A stretch of 64,000 bases of DNA from Endozoicomonas sp. ISHI1. GTDB lineage: Bacteria > Pseudomonadota > Gammaproteobacteria > Pseudomonadales > Endozoicomonadaceae. The notes below the pieces were generated by a model. That model had not been told where the DNA came from and searched no databases. It saw nothing but the letters and a program-made list of their open reading frames with translations. How positions within the stretch are numbered: position 1 is the stretch's first letter; every line of letters begins with the position of its first letter. Shown one piece after another: positions 8,569-16,898 of the stretch. Both the position numbers and the translations under genes were made by a program. The stretch lies in NCBI RefSeq assembly GCF_024606225.1, contig NZ_JAGRPU010000019.1, positions 52,463 to 116,462 of the forward strand, written 5' to 3'.

Positions 8569-10224
8569 TTATGTCTCTGTCGTCTGGTTGCCAATTGAGA
8601 CTGCTTTCAGCTCAGCCCTCAGGGTCTCAATCTCTCTTTGCATAGCCGCCCTGTCGGTATCCCACTGTCTGGATTGAGCGACAAAGGCACTCAATTCGTT
8701 CACTTTCTCTTGCAAAAGAGACTGACTCCGTTGCAGATCATTCTGAAGCTGAGAAAGTTTATTTTTGGGTATCAGGTCAACCCCCATTGCTGTGAGTTTC
8801 TGATACATATTTTTCAACTTTCTCAGCATAAGCGCTTTTTGACTTTCTACTTCAGATAATTGCTCTTGTGTGGCTTTAAGCATTTCGGCCTTCTGTAACA
8901 GGGCATGCTCAAGTTGCTCAGTCGGTCTGGATTGTTCCAATCGTTCTATCCGGGCTCTGAGATTGCGATCCCGATCATAATCTGATGAATGCAGGGCTGC
9001 TGAAACATGATTCCCCAGATTGTCAGCCAGTTTAGTCAGTTCAGCATTTTCTTCCTGGATTCTCCTTATGGTGTCTTGATAGCCACGATTAAGATCAGCA
9101 TTTTCTTCCTGGATTATTCTTAAGGTGTCTTGATAGCCACGATTAGCTTCTATTAAATCCTTCTCCAGTCTGTCAGCCCGTTTGGATAGGACATATCTTT
9201 CTTCCTCGAGTTTTCTAACGTCTTTTCGGGCTGCAGTACAAGAACGGTCAACTTCTTCCAAGTCCTTTTTCAGCTTTTTAGCGTCATTGTGAAGGCGATC
9301 TATTTCATATCCTTTATCTATTAAGCGAACATTAGCTGAGTTTAAATCCTTCTTCAGCTTTTGAACCCTTTCTGGAGTCTCATATTCTCCCTCCTGGATT
9401 TTACGCAGGGCATCATCACCCTCTTTTCTTTCTTCTCGGGCTTTTTTAAGTTCTTGCCGGGCTTCATCAAGTGCTTGCTGAAGAATTATTGTACGATCAC
9501 GAAGCACTGTCTCAATTTTTCTATCGCCCGGTTTAAGAATTTTGCTACCGCTCTGTTCAGACTGTTGTGATAGCTTCTGGATTCTTTCACCCAGTTGTTC
9601 AACTTGCTTATTTTTACTCTCAAGCATTCTGGTTTTCTGAAGTAGCTCATTCTCAAGAGAACGTTGTTTTGCAGTCACAGCCTGGAAGAATTCACTACCC
9701 ATTGCCGTTAATTTTCCCGAATTCTCATACTGCTTCTGTAATGCTTTTTCATAGAAGGGGATATCTTTGCCCAATGCCGTTTCAGTCTGCAAAGCAATTT
9801 CCAGAACGTTACCGAGCTGATTGTTGAGACTGCAGATGCGCTGGTAATCCTTCTGAATACGTTGATCCATTCTCTCCAGTTCAGCCTGAACTTCAGCATC
9901 AATGGCCCCGGCAGGCTGTCGCGAATCGGTTCGCGTGTTCCTTAGACTACCCATCCAGGATGAAGACGCCATTACCGTGCGGGACTCCAGAGGTTTACCG
10001 CCATTCAGAAAACGGCAAGGCTTAGGGGGGGCAGGCAAATCTTCCACGACCGTGCCTGCCCGCATCTTGCTTAGTATTTCTGTAAGAGCACAGCATTGAT
10101 GCAATGAATAGATCGCAGTACCGCCCGGATGCTTGTTTAACTCCTCAGTTGTCCCCTGAACATGTTGACTAATCAACCTGTCAGGTTCGGGTGGACGGCT
10201 TACCGTACTTGATGGAATGGCCAT
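8569..10224 (-). CDS. coiled-coil protein, paralog B
   Basis: 551 residues. Family head at about 35-140: GGTAIYSLHQC, LPAPPKPCRFLNGGK, LESRTVMASSSW, and AEVQAELERMDQRIQKDYQR. Long heptad coiled coil follows to residue 535, including a tandem duplication of about 16 residues (GYQDT[LI]RIIQEENA, about 360-395). The family tail SRQWDTDRAAMQREIETL ends the protein with NQTTET. The start is fixed by an AAAAGGAGTATTA Shine-Dalgarno block shared by the family. It lies 48 bases after paralog C, so D-C-B probably form one transcript. Function unknown. Confidence 0.8.
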   Translation of the reverse strand: MAIPSSTVSRPPEPDRLISQHVQGTTEELNKHPGGTAIYSLHQCCALTEILSKMRAGTVVEDLPAPPKPCRFLNGGKPLESRTVMASSSWMGSLRNTRTDSRQPAGAIDAEVQAELERMDQRIQKDYQRICSLNNQLGNVLEIALQTETALGKDIPFYEKALQKQYENSGKLTAMGSEFFQAVTAKQRSLENELLQKTRMLESKNKQVEQLGERIQKLSQQSEQSGSKILKPGDRKIETVLRDRTIILQQALDEARQELKKAREERKEGDDALRKIQEGEYETPERVQKLKKDLNSANVRLIDKGYEIDRLHNDAKKLKKDLEEVDRSCTAARKDVRKLEEERYVLSKRADRLEKDLIEANRGYQDTLRIIQEENADLNRGYQDTIRRIQEENAELTKLADNLGNHVSAALHSSDYDRDRNLRARIERLEQSRPTEQLEHALLQKAEMLKATQEQLSEVESQKALMLRKLKNMYQKLTAMGVDLIPKNKLSQLQNDLQRSQSLLQEKVNELSAFVAQSRQWDTDRAAMQREIETLRAELKAVSIGNQTTET

Positions 10225-10272
10225 CGTAATACTCCTTTTACAACATTCAACAATTCATAAATCGTTTGACTA

Positions 10273-11649
10273 TTAATGAACCTGATCCTGGGAAACTTCC
10301 ATCGCCTCTGATTGGTTGTTCTGTAATAGCATGCTCAGTTTATCCATCAGATTTTCAATCTCTCTTTCCATAGCCGCCCTGGCGGTGTTCCACTGCCTCG
10401 ATTGATTGACCCAGGCGATCACTTCATCTTCTTTCTCTTGCAAAAGAGAGCGGGTCTGTTGCAGGTCATTCTCAACCTGAGAGCGCATTCTTTTTTCAGC
10501 TTTGAGACTTTCTTGTGTGTAGGTCAACTGTCTCAGCAAAACATTGTTTTCAAGTTCCAGTTCAGACTGTTGCTCCTGATTGTCGTCAAGCGCTGTGGTT
10601 TTTGGATATAACTCATTCTCACGCTGGCTCGATCGTCTGGATTGTTGAACTTTTTCTTCCCACATTTTATTAAAGAGACTTAGATGAGCATCTGAACAAC
10701 GACGAACTACTTCTAAATCCAACTCCAGACTTGCAACCCGTCTGGATAACAAATCGTTTTCTTTTTGCATTTCTTTTAAGTCAAGCTGCTGTTTATCTGA
10801 GGAACGACCAGCTTCTAATAACTTCTGATTCAGCTTCCTGAGTTCTATGTATTGTTCATAATTATCTTCCTTCAGCTTTTTAACCTTTCTGGATTGTTCA
10901 TCATTTTGTTCTCGTATTTTTTTTAAGGTATTCTGATCGCGACGGGCTTGTACTAAATCCTGCGTCAATTTCTGAAACTCTTCGACGCTCACACTTTTTC
11001 CATCTTGGGTATTGCAAAGGTCAGCTTCAATCTTTTTTCTTTCTATTCGAGCTTCTTCAAGCTCTTTCTGCATCTTGGTTGAACGAAGTCTGGATACCTT
11101 CAGTTGGTCTTCTAATTGTGTGACTAATTTATTAGTTTGAAGGGTTCTGAATGGCTGGTCCGCTGCCTCAAACGCTCTATTTTTTCTATGGAGGGAAATA
11201 TCGTTTTCTAATGAGTTTTCAACCTGCCGAGCAGCATTCAGTGATTCACCGAGCTGACTGTGAAGCTGGCAGAGATGATGGTAATAAGCCCTTCTTTGCT
11301 CATCCATATGTGCCAGTTCAGCCCAGACTCCATAACCATTGGCTGCGTTAATCCTGCGTAAAAAGGTTGGCATGTCCTCGGTACTATCCTCCAGGGATGG
11401 ATAGGCTAACACCGTCCGACGGTCCAAACATTTAAAATCACTCAAAAGATGGCACGGCGAAGGGGGTTCAGGTAACTTTTCCACAGTGATCCCACTGCGC
11501 ATCTTGCGTAATGGATCTATAAGAACTCTGCATTGATATAATGAATATTCCGCAACACTGCCGGAATGGCGGCCGGACCTATCATCTTTGACCCGAACAC
11601 CCGGGTCAGTTACGTTTGCTGGGATTGCTGCGTTTGATGGATTTGCCAT
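10273..11649 (-). CDS. coiled-coil protein, paralog C
   Basis: 458 residues. The head is the most diverged of the family: GSVAEYSLYQC and LPEPPSPCHLL are kept, but the LESRTV box reads LDRRTVLAYPS and the next box is WAELAHMDEQRRAYY. Coiled coil spans about 125-440 and the tail motif LQQTRSLLQEKEDEV ... SRQWNTARAAMEREIE is intact. The usual QTTET ending is absent; the C-terminus is EAMEVSQDQVH. The family Shine-Dalgarno AAAAGGAGTATTA precedes the ATG. It sits between paralogs D and B with 47-48 base gaps. Confidence 0.8.
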   Translation of the reverse strand: MANPSNAAIPANVTDPGVRVKDDRSGRHSGSVAEYSLYQCRVLIDPLRKMRSGITVEKLPEPPSPCHLLSDFKCLDRRTVLAYPSLEDSTEDMPTFLRRINAANGYGVWAELAHMDEQRRAYYHHLCQLHSQLGESLNAARQVENSLENDISLHRKNRAFEAADQPFRTLQTNKLVTQLEDQLKVSRLRSTKMQKELEEARIERKKIEADLCNTQDGKSVSVEEFQKLTQDLVQARRDQNTLKKIREQNDEQSRKVKKLKEDNYEQYIELRKLNQKLLEAGRSSDKQQLDLKEMQKENDLLSRRVASLELDLEVVRRCSDAHLSLFNKMWEEKVQQSRRSSQRENELYPKTTALDDNQEQQSELELENNVLLRQLTYTQESLKAEKRMRSQVENDLQQTRSLLQEKEDEVIAWVNQSRQWNTARAAMEREIENLMDKLSMLLQNNQSEAMEVSQDQVH

Positions 11650-11696
11650 TATAATACTCCTTTTGCAACGTTAAAAAATTCACAACTATTTGACTA

Positions 11697-12797
11697 TCAA
11701 CGACCCCCATCCAATGCAGCTCCAGTCTCTGTCGTCTGTTCATCCATTGAGAGTGCTCTGAGTTTAGCCCTCAGGGTTTCAATCTCTCTTTCCATCGCCG
11801 CCCTGTCGGCATCCCATTGTCTGGATTGCTTCTCTTGTTCATCCCAGGCTTCGCCTTTGCTATCGTGATTAGCAGCCAAGCGACTTTGATAGGCTCCTAC
11901 AAGTTTCTCCAGAGACTCAATCCGTTTGGATTGTTTCTCTTTTTCAGCACAGGTTTTTTTTCTGTATTCCAGCTCATTATCTGTGTAAAGTTGATACGCT
12001 GCTAAGCGTTCGTTCAGAGACTCAACCTCTTTGGATTCTTTAGCTTTTTCTTCCTTGATTTTATTGAGGTCTCGCTGCATCTCTGTTGCACGACAATCAG
12101 CTTCCCTCAAAAGCTTCTCTAAATGGATGACTTTTTCATCAACCAGCGCCTTTGCTTGCTGTTCGTCCTGTGCCCGAACCCTTTGCTGCTCGCTATGTTC
12201 AAGCTGTCGTGTAAGCTCCTGAATTTTTCTGTCCCGTTCAAGAACTTCCTGATTTTTGTCCTCAAGCATTTTGGTTTTCTGATTGAGATAATTAAACATT
12301 ACCTGCAATTCTGGCTGATCCTTGTGCTGGTCTAATAGCGCATCCTGATAGAAGAGAATATCGTCATCCAATGCCAGTTCAGTGGTCATAGCAAAAGACA
12401 CAATTTTATTGCACAGACTAAATTGCTCGCAGAAACGCTGGTAATCCTGCTGAATACGTCCATCCATTTTCTCCAGCTCAGCCCGGATTTCAGCCTCACT
12501 GGCCTCGCTAACCTTTCGCGAATGGGTTGACGAGCTCTGCCCGGATGAAGAAACTTCCACCGCCCGGGATTCCAGACGTTCCCCACCCTCCAGAAAAGAG
12601 CACTGCGCGGGACGCTCAGGGACCGTTGGCCATGTCATGCCTTTCGTAATCCCGATTAATGTATCTTTAAGAGCGCAGCATCGACGCAATGAATACATCG
12701 TAGTGCTGCCCCTATGACGGTTGGGCGTCTCAGATGTCACCTGAACATTAAGGTCAGTTCCTGGTGAAGTGCTTCCTGTACCTAGTGGATTTGCCAT
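11697..12797 (-). CDS. coiled-coil protein, paralog D
   Basis: 366 residues. Head: GSTTMYSLRRC, VPERPAQCSFLEGGERLESRAVEVSSSG, and EAEIRAELEKMDGRIQQDYQRF. The coiled coil (about 115-350) is shorter than in A, B and F; the LQQTRSLL part of the tail is missing but SRQWDADRAAMEREIETL and QTTET remain. A stretch near 210-250 (VIHLEKLLREA...EMQRDLNKI) is almost the same as in paralog F, indicating recent exchange or duplication. First gene of the probable D-C-B transcript; its upstream region holds a shared leader block. Confidence 0.8.
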   Translation of the reverse strand: MANPLGTGSTSPGTDLNVQVTSETPNRHRGSTTMYSLRRCCALKDTLIGITKGMTWPTVPERPAQCSFLEGGERLESRAVEVSSSGQSSSTHSRKVSEASEAEIRAELEKMDGRIQQDYQRFCEQFSLCNKIVSFAMTTELALDDDILFYQDALLDQHKDQPELQVMFNYLNQKTKMLEDKNQEVLERDRKIQELTRQLEHSEQQRVRAQDEQQAKALVDEKVIHLEKLLREADCRATEMQRDLNKIKEEKAKESKEVESLNERLAAYQLYTDNELEYRKKTCAEKEKQSKRIESLEKLVGAYQSRLAANHDSKGEAWDEQEKQSRQWDADRAAMEREIETLRAKLRALSMDEQTTETGAALDGGR

Positions 12798-12838
12798 AGT
12801 AATACTCCATTTACAACATTTTATAATTCAGTAACCAT

Positions 12839-12946
12839 TTGACTGTGACCGAGTATGACTTGTTCCCCTGTAAGAACCTGAATAACGCTTTTGTTAGCTG
12901 CTCTGACAAAATTTCTCCAGCCGATAGGGAAATCCGCCACTCCCGC
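12839..12946. repeat. shared leader block, copy upstream of paralog D
   Basis: Related to the blocks at 7327, 14185 and 16899. Contains TTGTTCCCCTGTAAGAACCT and GTTAGCTGCTCTGACAAAAT. On the minus strand it would lead directly into the D-C-B genes, consistent with a promoter or leader. No further motif can be assigned by eye. Confidence 0.7.
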
Positions 12947-13042
12947 GAATACGCTGTACTGGCCACCACCAATACCAATGACTCCACCATGGAAGGCATT
13001 GGCCAGAGTGGTTTTGGCAATGGCTATCAGTGCCTCTTCGAT
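12947..13042. pseudogene. fused remnants of add (plus) and ldhA (minus)
   Basis: Bases 12947-13000 read EYAVLATTNTNDSTMEGI, the counterpart of [18 protein letters not shown] in intact add (18802-18855). Bases 13001-13042 on the minus strand read EEALIAIAKTTL, the counterpart of the EEALMAIAKTTL stretch near the C-terminus of intact ldhA (19098-19142). The order and orientation copy the convergent add-ldhA junction with the space between deleted. A near-identical copy is at 15348-15443. Confidence 0.85.
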
Positions 13043-13061
13043 TTAACGATTAACAAGCCCG

Positions 13062-14135
13062 TTATGGGGAGGCTCGTGTCTCTGTGGTCTGGCTGCCCAT
13101 TGAGAGTGCTCTCAGCTCAGCCCTAAGGGTTTCAATCTCTCTTTCCATAACCGCCCTGTCGGTAGCCCACTGTCTCGATTGAGCGACTCGAGAGCTCGCC
13201 TCATCCTCTTTTGCCTGCAAAAGAGACCGGGTCTGTCGCAGATCATTCTGAAGCTGAGAGAGCATATCTTTGGGTACCACGTCTGCCCCCCTGGCCGTCA
13301 GCTTCTGATGCATATCGTTTAGCCTTCTAAGCATATTAACGTTTTGAGATTCCGTTACCGACATTTGCTCTTCTTTTGCTTCAAGTATTGTGGTTTTCTC
13401 ACGTAGCTTATTCGTCAGTTGCTCAGTCTGTCTGAGTAGCGCAGATTTTTCTTCGCGGTGTTCGAATATGGCATTATTAAGCTGATCTATTTGTTGCTGA
13501 GCTTCAGATAAATCAGTCTGCAGCGTGTCAGCCCGTTGTGTGAGCGTCCGGATTTTTCTTTCCAGTTCACGAATCTCCCAATCTTTGGCCTCAAGCATTG
13601 TGGTTTTCTCATGCAGCTCATCAGCCATTACCCCTAATTGCTGCTGATCCATCCGCTCACATAGAGACGCTTCCATTAAGAAATTAACATCGACATCCAA
13701 TTCATGTTCAGCCTGTCTGGCAATATCCCTGGCTTTCATGAACAGTTTATAGAGCTCGCTATAACGCTGGTGATCCTCCTGAATACGTTCATGCATTCTC
13801 TCCAGCTCAGCCTGGATTTCAGCCTCGCTGGCTTCGGTATGCTTTCGTGAATCGGTTGATGCTTGCCGGGAAGAAGAGACTTCCACCGTCCGGGATTCCA
13901 GACGTTTAGCACCTTTCAGTAGATGGGACTGTAAAGGGGGGTCAGGCGCCTCTGGAATGCCCAAGTCTAGCCAAATAGTGCGAAATGCATATTTATGTTC
14001 ATAGCATCGCCGCATTGAATACATTGTCGTAGTGCTTCCCGGCGGATGCCTGCTGACGCTGAACATTGCAGATCCCGTCTGAACATTCTGGTCGGAAATC
14101 GATGAAGGGCTTGCTGTGCCTGAAGGGCTGTTCAT
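13062..14135 (-). CDS. coiled-coil protein, paralog E
   Basis: 357 residues. Head: GSTTTMYSMRRC, LLKGAKRLESRTVEVSSSRQ, and EAEIQAELERMHERIQEDHQRY. Coiled coil runs from about 110 to 340. The tail LRQTRSLLQAKEDE ... SRQWATDRAVMEREIETL ends in MGSQTTETRASP, almost identical to paralog F. Its Shine-Dalgarno is AAAAGGATTATTA. The 3' part and its downstream sequence are duplicated at paralog F (13001-13230 against 15402-15620). Monocistronic by position, with its own leader block. Confidence 0.8.
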   Translation of the reverse strand: MNSPSGTASPSSISDQNVQTGSAMFSVSRHPPGSTTTMYSMRRCYEHKYAFRTIWLDLGIPEAPDPPLQSHLLKGAKRLESRTVEVSSSRQASTDSRKHTEASEAEIQAELERMHERIQEDHQRYSELYKLFMKARDIARQAEHELDVDVNFLMEASLCERMDQQQLGVMADELHEKTTMLEAKDWEIRELERKIRTLTQRADTLQTDLSEAQQQIDQLNNAIFEHREEKSALLRQTEQLTNKLREKTTILEAKEEQMSVTESQNVNMLRRLNDMHQKLTARGADVVPKDMLSQLQNDLRQTRSLLQAKEDEASSRVAQSRQWATDRAVMEREIETLRAELRALSMGSQTTETRASP

Positions 14136-14184
14136 AGTAATAATCCTTTTACAAAATTTATAATTACGACTGTCGTCGCAATGG

Positions 14185-14274
14185 TTTGTTCCCCTGTAAG
14201 ACCCTGAATAACGCTTTTGTTAGCTGCTCTGACAAAATTTCTTTAGCAGATAGGGAAATCTGATACTCCCGCGA
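14185..14274. repeat. shared leader block, copy upstream of paralog E
   Basis: About 90 bases related to 7327-7434, 12839-12946 and 16899-17021, containing TTGTTCCCCTGTAAGACCCT and TTAGCTGCTCTGACAAAATT. Read on the minus strand it lies 50-140 bases before the start of paralog E. Confidence 0.7.
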
Positions 14275-14330
14275 ATGTTGAGTACACCATGTCGGATGTG
14301 CTCACCCGCCTGAGAAGTGACAACGAAAAC

Positions 14331-14389
14331 CGTGAAGAGCTGGACACCCGGGTTCTGGCCCTGCTCCATGCTGAGCAGGATCAGGAAGA
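14331..14389 (+). repeat. direct repeat (left copy) flanking brnTA
   Basis: 59 bases that translate as REELDTRVLALLHAEQDQEE; a second copy at 15274-15331 reads REELDTRLLALLVAEQDQEG. The two copies bracket the MITE-like element and the BrnT/BrnA pair. The parent gene is not in the window, so it is a remnant of something unrecognised. Confidence 0.75.
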
Positions 14390-14457
14390 ACTCTGCGTCA
14401 GCCGGTTGAATCGATTCCTGATTGCTGGAGCACGTGAATTGGCTTTTCAGCTGGCTG

Positions 14458-14619
14458 GCAGCCTGTCGGACTTAAGCGTCCGTAGCGAGGATTGCAAGAA
14501 ATTGAGGATAAAAATTTCTGCTTCTGAGGAGAATAGCGAGCTATTTGACGAAGAAGCAGGAATTTTTAGACCAATTTATTGCAACCGCAGTAGGACAGCC
14601 TTAAGTCCGACAGGCTGCT
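14458..14619. mobile_element. MITE-like full-length palindromic element, about 162 bp
   Basis: The two halves are imperfect inverted repeats over the whole length. The ends pair as GCAGCCTGTCGGACTTAAG with CTTAAGTCCGACAGGCTGC, inner arms as AAAAATTTCTGCTTC with GAAGCAGGAATTTTT, and the centre is AATAGC-GA-GCTATT (midpoint about 14538.5). It has no coding capacity. A half copy with the same terminus lies at 22809-22846. Length, symmetry and repetition fit a miniature inverted-repeat element; no target-site duplication is certain. Confidence 0.7.
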
Positions 14620-14662
14620 GGGGATCTGGTGAAACCGAAGCAGGGGGAGACCGCATGAGCTG

Positions 14663-14947
14663 TCACCCTGAATGCCTGACCACATATTCACGCAAGGCGT
14701 CGTTCATACGAGTCTGCCAGCCTTTGCCAGTGGCGCGGAAAAATTCAAGCACCTCCGGTGACAGCCGGATAGTAATCCGCTCCTTGGTCTCTTCGGCCTT
14801 GGGTCGCCCCACTGGTCGTAGTTGTTTGAACTCCTCGTCAGTAAGTTCATATGTGTCAGGGTCAGCGGCAATGCCTGCATTGATGGCCGCATCTTCTTCG
14901 TCGGTTGGCAGCTCAAGCCAGCGCCCTGATTTAGTCTTGATTTGCAT
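14663..14947 (-). CDS. brnA: BrnA-family antitoxin
   Basis: 94 residues with an acidic N-terminal half (LPTDEEDAAINAGIAADPD) and a C-terminal ribbon-helix-helix-like domain containing KERITIRLSPEVLEFFRATG and GWQTRMNDALREYV, the hallmark of BrnA antitoxins. It would bind and neutralise BrnT and repress the operon. The ATG at 14947 lies 17 bases inside the end of the toxin gene, the overlapping toxin-first order typical for brnTA. A longer open frame upstream is only the other frame of the toxin gene. Confidence 0.9.
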   Translation of the reverse strand: MQIKTKSGRWLELPTDEEDAAINAGIAADPDTYELTDEEFKQLRPVGRPKAEETKERITIRLSPEVLEFFRATGKGWQTRMNDALREYVVRHSG

Positions 14948-15200
14948 AAATTCGTACCTCTCGTTTATTGGCTTTTCGCAGGGAAATAATGCGGCGCTTC
15001 TCGCCCCGGTCGGTATACACCACGCAATAAAGGCGCTTACCTCTGGAAGCAAAACCAACCATACGCTGCTCTCCATAGTCATAGCGATGATCTTCCGATG
15101 CCTTAAGCGTATCCCAATCCAAGCACTCAGCCTCAGACAACGACAAACCGTGTTTGGCACGGTTGATGGCGTCCTTGGCAGCATCGTACTCATACTTCAT
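14931..15200 (-). CDS. brnT: BrnT-family ribonuclease toxin
   Basis: 89 residues: starts YEYDAAKDAINRAKHGLS, the classical BrnT opening (DxxKxxxNxxKHG[IV]), and continues with EDHRYDYGEQRMVGF and RIISLRKANKREVRIY, matching the family's catalytic and C-terminal motifs. BrnT is a RelE-fold ribonuclease that blocks translation. It is full length and shows no disruption, so the pair is probably functional. It lies within the coiled-coil island, between direct repeats at 14331 and 15274. Confidence 0.92.
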   Translation of the reverse strand: MKYEYDAAKDAINRAKHGLSLSEAECLDWDTLKASEDHRYDYGEQRMVGFASRGKRLYCVVYTDRGEKRRIISLRKANKREVRIYANQD

Positions 15201-15273
15201 AGAATTATTGTATGCACGTTAATTAAGGTTTGCCAGCTGTTAAAAGTAGCACACGTTAACGCTTTATCCATTC

Positions 15274-15331
15274 GGGAAGAGCTCGACACCCGGCTTCTGG
15301 CCCTGCTAGTTGCTGAGCAGGATCAGGAAGG
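15274..15331 (+). repeat. direct repeat (right copy) flanking brnTA
   Basis: Second copy of the REELDTR[VL]LALL-encoding segment of 14331-14389. It is followed directly by the add/ldhA remnant. Confidence 0.75.
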
Positions 15332-15347
15332 GTAATGCGACACCCGC

Positions 15348-15443
15348 GAATACGCTGTACTGGCCACCACCAATACCAATGACTCCACCATGGAAGGCAT
15401 TGGCCAGAGTGGTTTTGGCAATGGCTATCAGTGCCTATTCGAT
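15348..15443. pseudogene. fused remnants of add and ldhA, second copy
   Basis: Nearly identical to 12947-13042: the add part (15348-15401) encodes EYAVLATTNTNDSTMEGI, and the ldhA part (15402-15443) lies on the minus strand. The identity continues into the 3' end of paralog F, showing that remnant and gene tail were duplicated as one unit. Confidence 0.85.
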
Positions 15444-15462
15444 TTAACGATTAACAAGCCCG

Positions 15463-16857
15463 TTATGGGGAGGCTCGCGTCTCTGTCGTCTGGCTGCCCA
15501 CTGAGAGTGCTCTCAGCTCAGCCCTCAGGGTTTCAATCTCTCTTTCCATAGCCGCCTTGTCTGTATCGAACTGTCTGGATTGAGCCGCCAAGGTACTGAC
15601 TTCATCCTCTTTCGCTCGCAAAAGAGAGCGGGTCTGTTGCAAGTCATTCTGAACTTGAGAGAGTGTCTTTTTTTTCTCCAGGAGTTCAGGCCCCTTGACC
15701 CTAAGCAAATCGTGTGCATGATTCAGCTTTCTCAGCAAACGAGCGTTTTGACTTTCTATTTCAGACTGTTGCGCTTCTTTGGCTTCAAGCATTGTGGTCT
15801 TCTGGCGTAACTCATTCTTTAGTGGCTCAATCTGTCTGGATAGTGCAGCATTTTTTTGCCGGTGTTCGAAAATGGCATGATTAAGATGATTTATTTTTTC
15901 CCGATCTCCTGATAAATCGCTCTCCAGCTTGTCAGCCCGTTCGGACAGCGCAGCTTTTTCTTCTGCGAGTTCCTTTTTGGTATTGTGATCAGCATCTAAA
16001 CGACGTTGTTTTGCTACTTTAAGTCGGTTCAGGAACTGGACCTTTTTTGATAGGGCATCAATTTCTTCCGTGAGTACCTGTATGGTCTCGTGATCAGCAT
16101 CTGTGCGACGTTGATATGCTGCTATAACTATGTTCCGAGCCTCAACCTTTTTGGATTCGGCAGCTTTTTCTTCCCGGATTATGTCAAGGTCGCGCTGCAT
16201 CTCTGTTGAACGACAATTAGCTTCTCGCAAAAGCTTCTCTAAATTCATGACTTTTTCATCGACACGTGCATTTGTATCCTGCTTGCGCTGTGCTCTTATC
16301 AATTGTTTTTCGCTATTTTCAAGCTGTCGTTGCAATTCTTGCTGATCCTGATCCTTATGCTCACGTTCTAGCGCTTTCTCATAACAGGAAATATTGCTTG
16401 CCAATGAAGTTTCAGCCTGCCGTGCAGCATCCAGAGCAATAAAGAGCTGAGTTCGGAACTGTAAAAGGCGTTGGTAATCCTCCTGAATGCGTTCATCCAT
16501 TTTCTGCAACTCAGCCCAGATTTCAGCTTCTCTGTCCTCGGCAGGCTGTCGCGAATCGGTTAGCGTGCTCCAAAGACTACCCATCCGGGATGAAGACGCC
16601 ACTACCGTTCGGGACTCCAGACTTTTACCACCATTCAATAAAGGGCAGTGCACAGGTGGGTCAGGTAACTCTGCCACTGTCATACTTGTACGCATAATGC
16701 TTAGTGTCTCTTTAAGAGCACGGCATTGACGCAACAAATATTCCGCATTACTGCCCTGATGGTTGCTGAGCACCTCTGGTGTCATCCCAACATCTTGATT
16801 AGCCAAAAGTTCTGTGACCAATGAAGGTCTTGCTGCTGATTCGAGTGGACTCGCCAT
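15463..16857 (-). CDS. coiled-coil protein, paralog F
   Basis: 464 residues. Head: GSNAEYLLRQCRALKETL, LPDPPVHCPLLNGGKSLESR, VVASSSRMG and IWAELQKMDERIQEDYQR. Coiled coil about 130-445, with a segment near 195-235 shared with paralog D and a DREKINHLNHAIFEHR stretch shared with paralog E. The tail is LQQTRSLLRAKEDEV ... FDTDKAAMEREIETL with the VGSQTTETRASP end of paralog E. It reads like a mosaic of D- and E-type sequence. The start is set by the AAAGGGATTATTA Shine-Dalgarno. Confidence 0.8.
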   Translation of the reverse strand: MASPLESAARPSLVTELLANQDVGMTPEVLSNHQGSNAEYLLRQCRALKETLSIMRTSMTVAELPDPPVHCPLLNGGKSLESRTVVASSSRMGSLWSTLTDSRQPAEDREAEIWAELQKMDERIQEDYQRLLQFRTQLFIALDAARQAETSLASNISCYEKALEREHKDQDQQELQRQLENSEKQLIRAQRKQDTNARVDEKVMNLEKLLREANCRSTEMQRDLDIIREEKAAESKKVEARNIVIAAYQRRTDADHETIQVLTEEIDALSKKVQFLNRLKVAKQRRLDADHNTKKELAEEKAALSERADKLESDLSGDREKINHLNHAIFEHRQKNAALSRQIEPLKNELRQKTTMLEAKEAQQSEIESQNARLLRKLNHAHDLLRVKGPELLEKKKTLSQVQNDLQQTRSLLRAKEDEVSTLAAQSRQFDTDKAAMEREIETLRAELRALSVGSQTTETRASP

Positions 16858-16898
16858 AGTAATAATCCCTTTACAAAGTTCAACAATTCATTAATCGT

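Noticed and set aside
12811..13020. 69-codon minus-strand frame upstream of paralog D
   Set aside because: Partly within the add/ldhA remnant and leader block; start region is out of frame with ldhA. The EILSEQLTKALFR part is conserved only as a repeat and is reported with the leader blocks.
14289..15335. 348-codon open frame on the plus strand
   Set aside because: It runs antisense through brnA and brnT and across the palindromic element; the product has no protein-like consistency. Only the repeat at its start and end is of interest.
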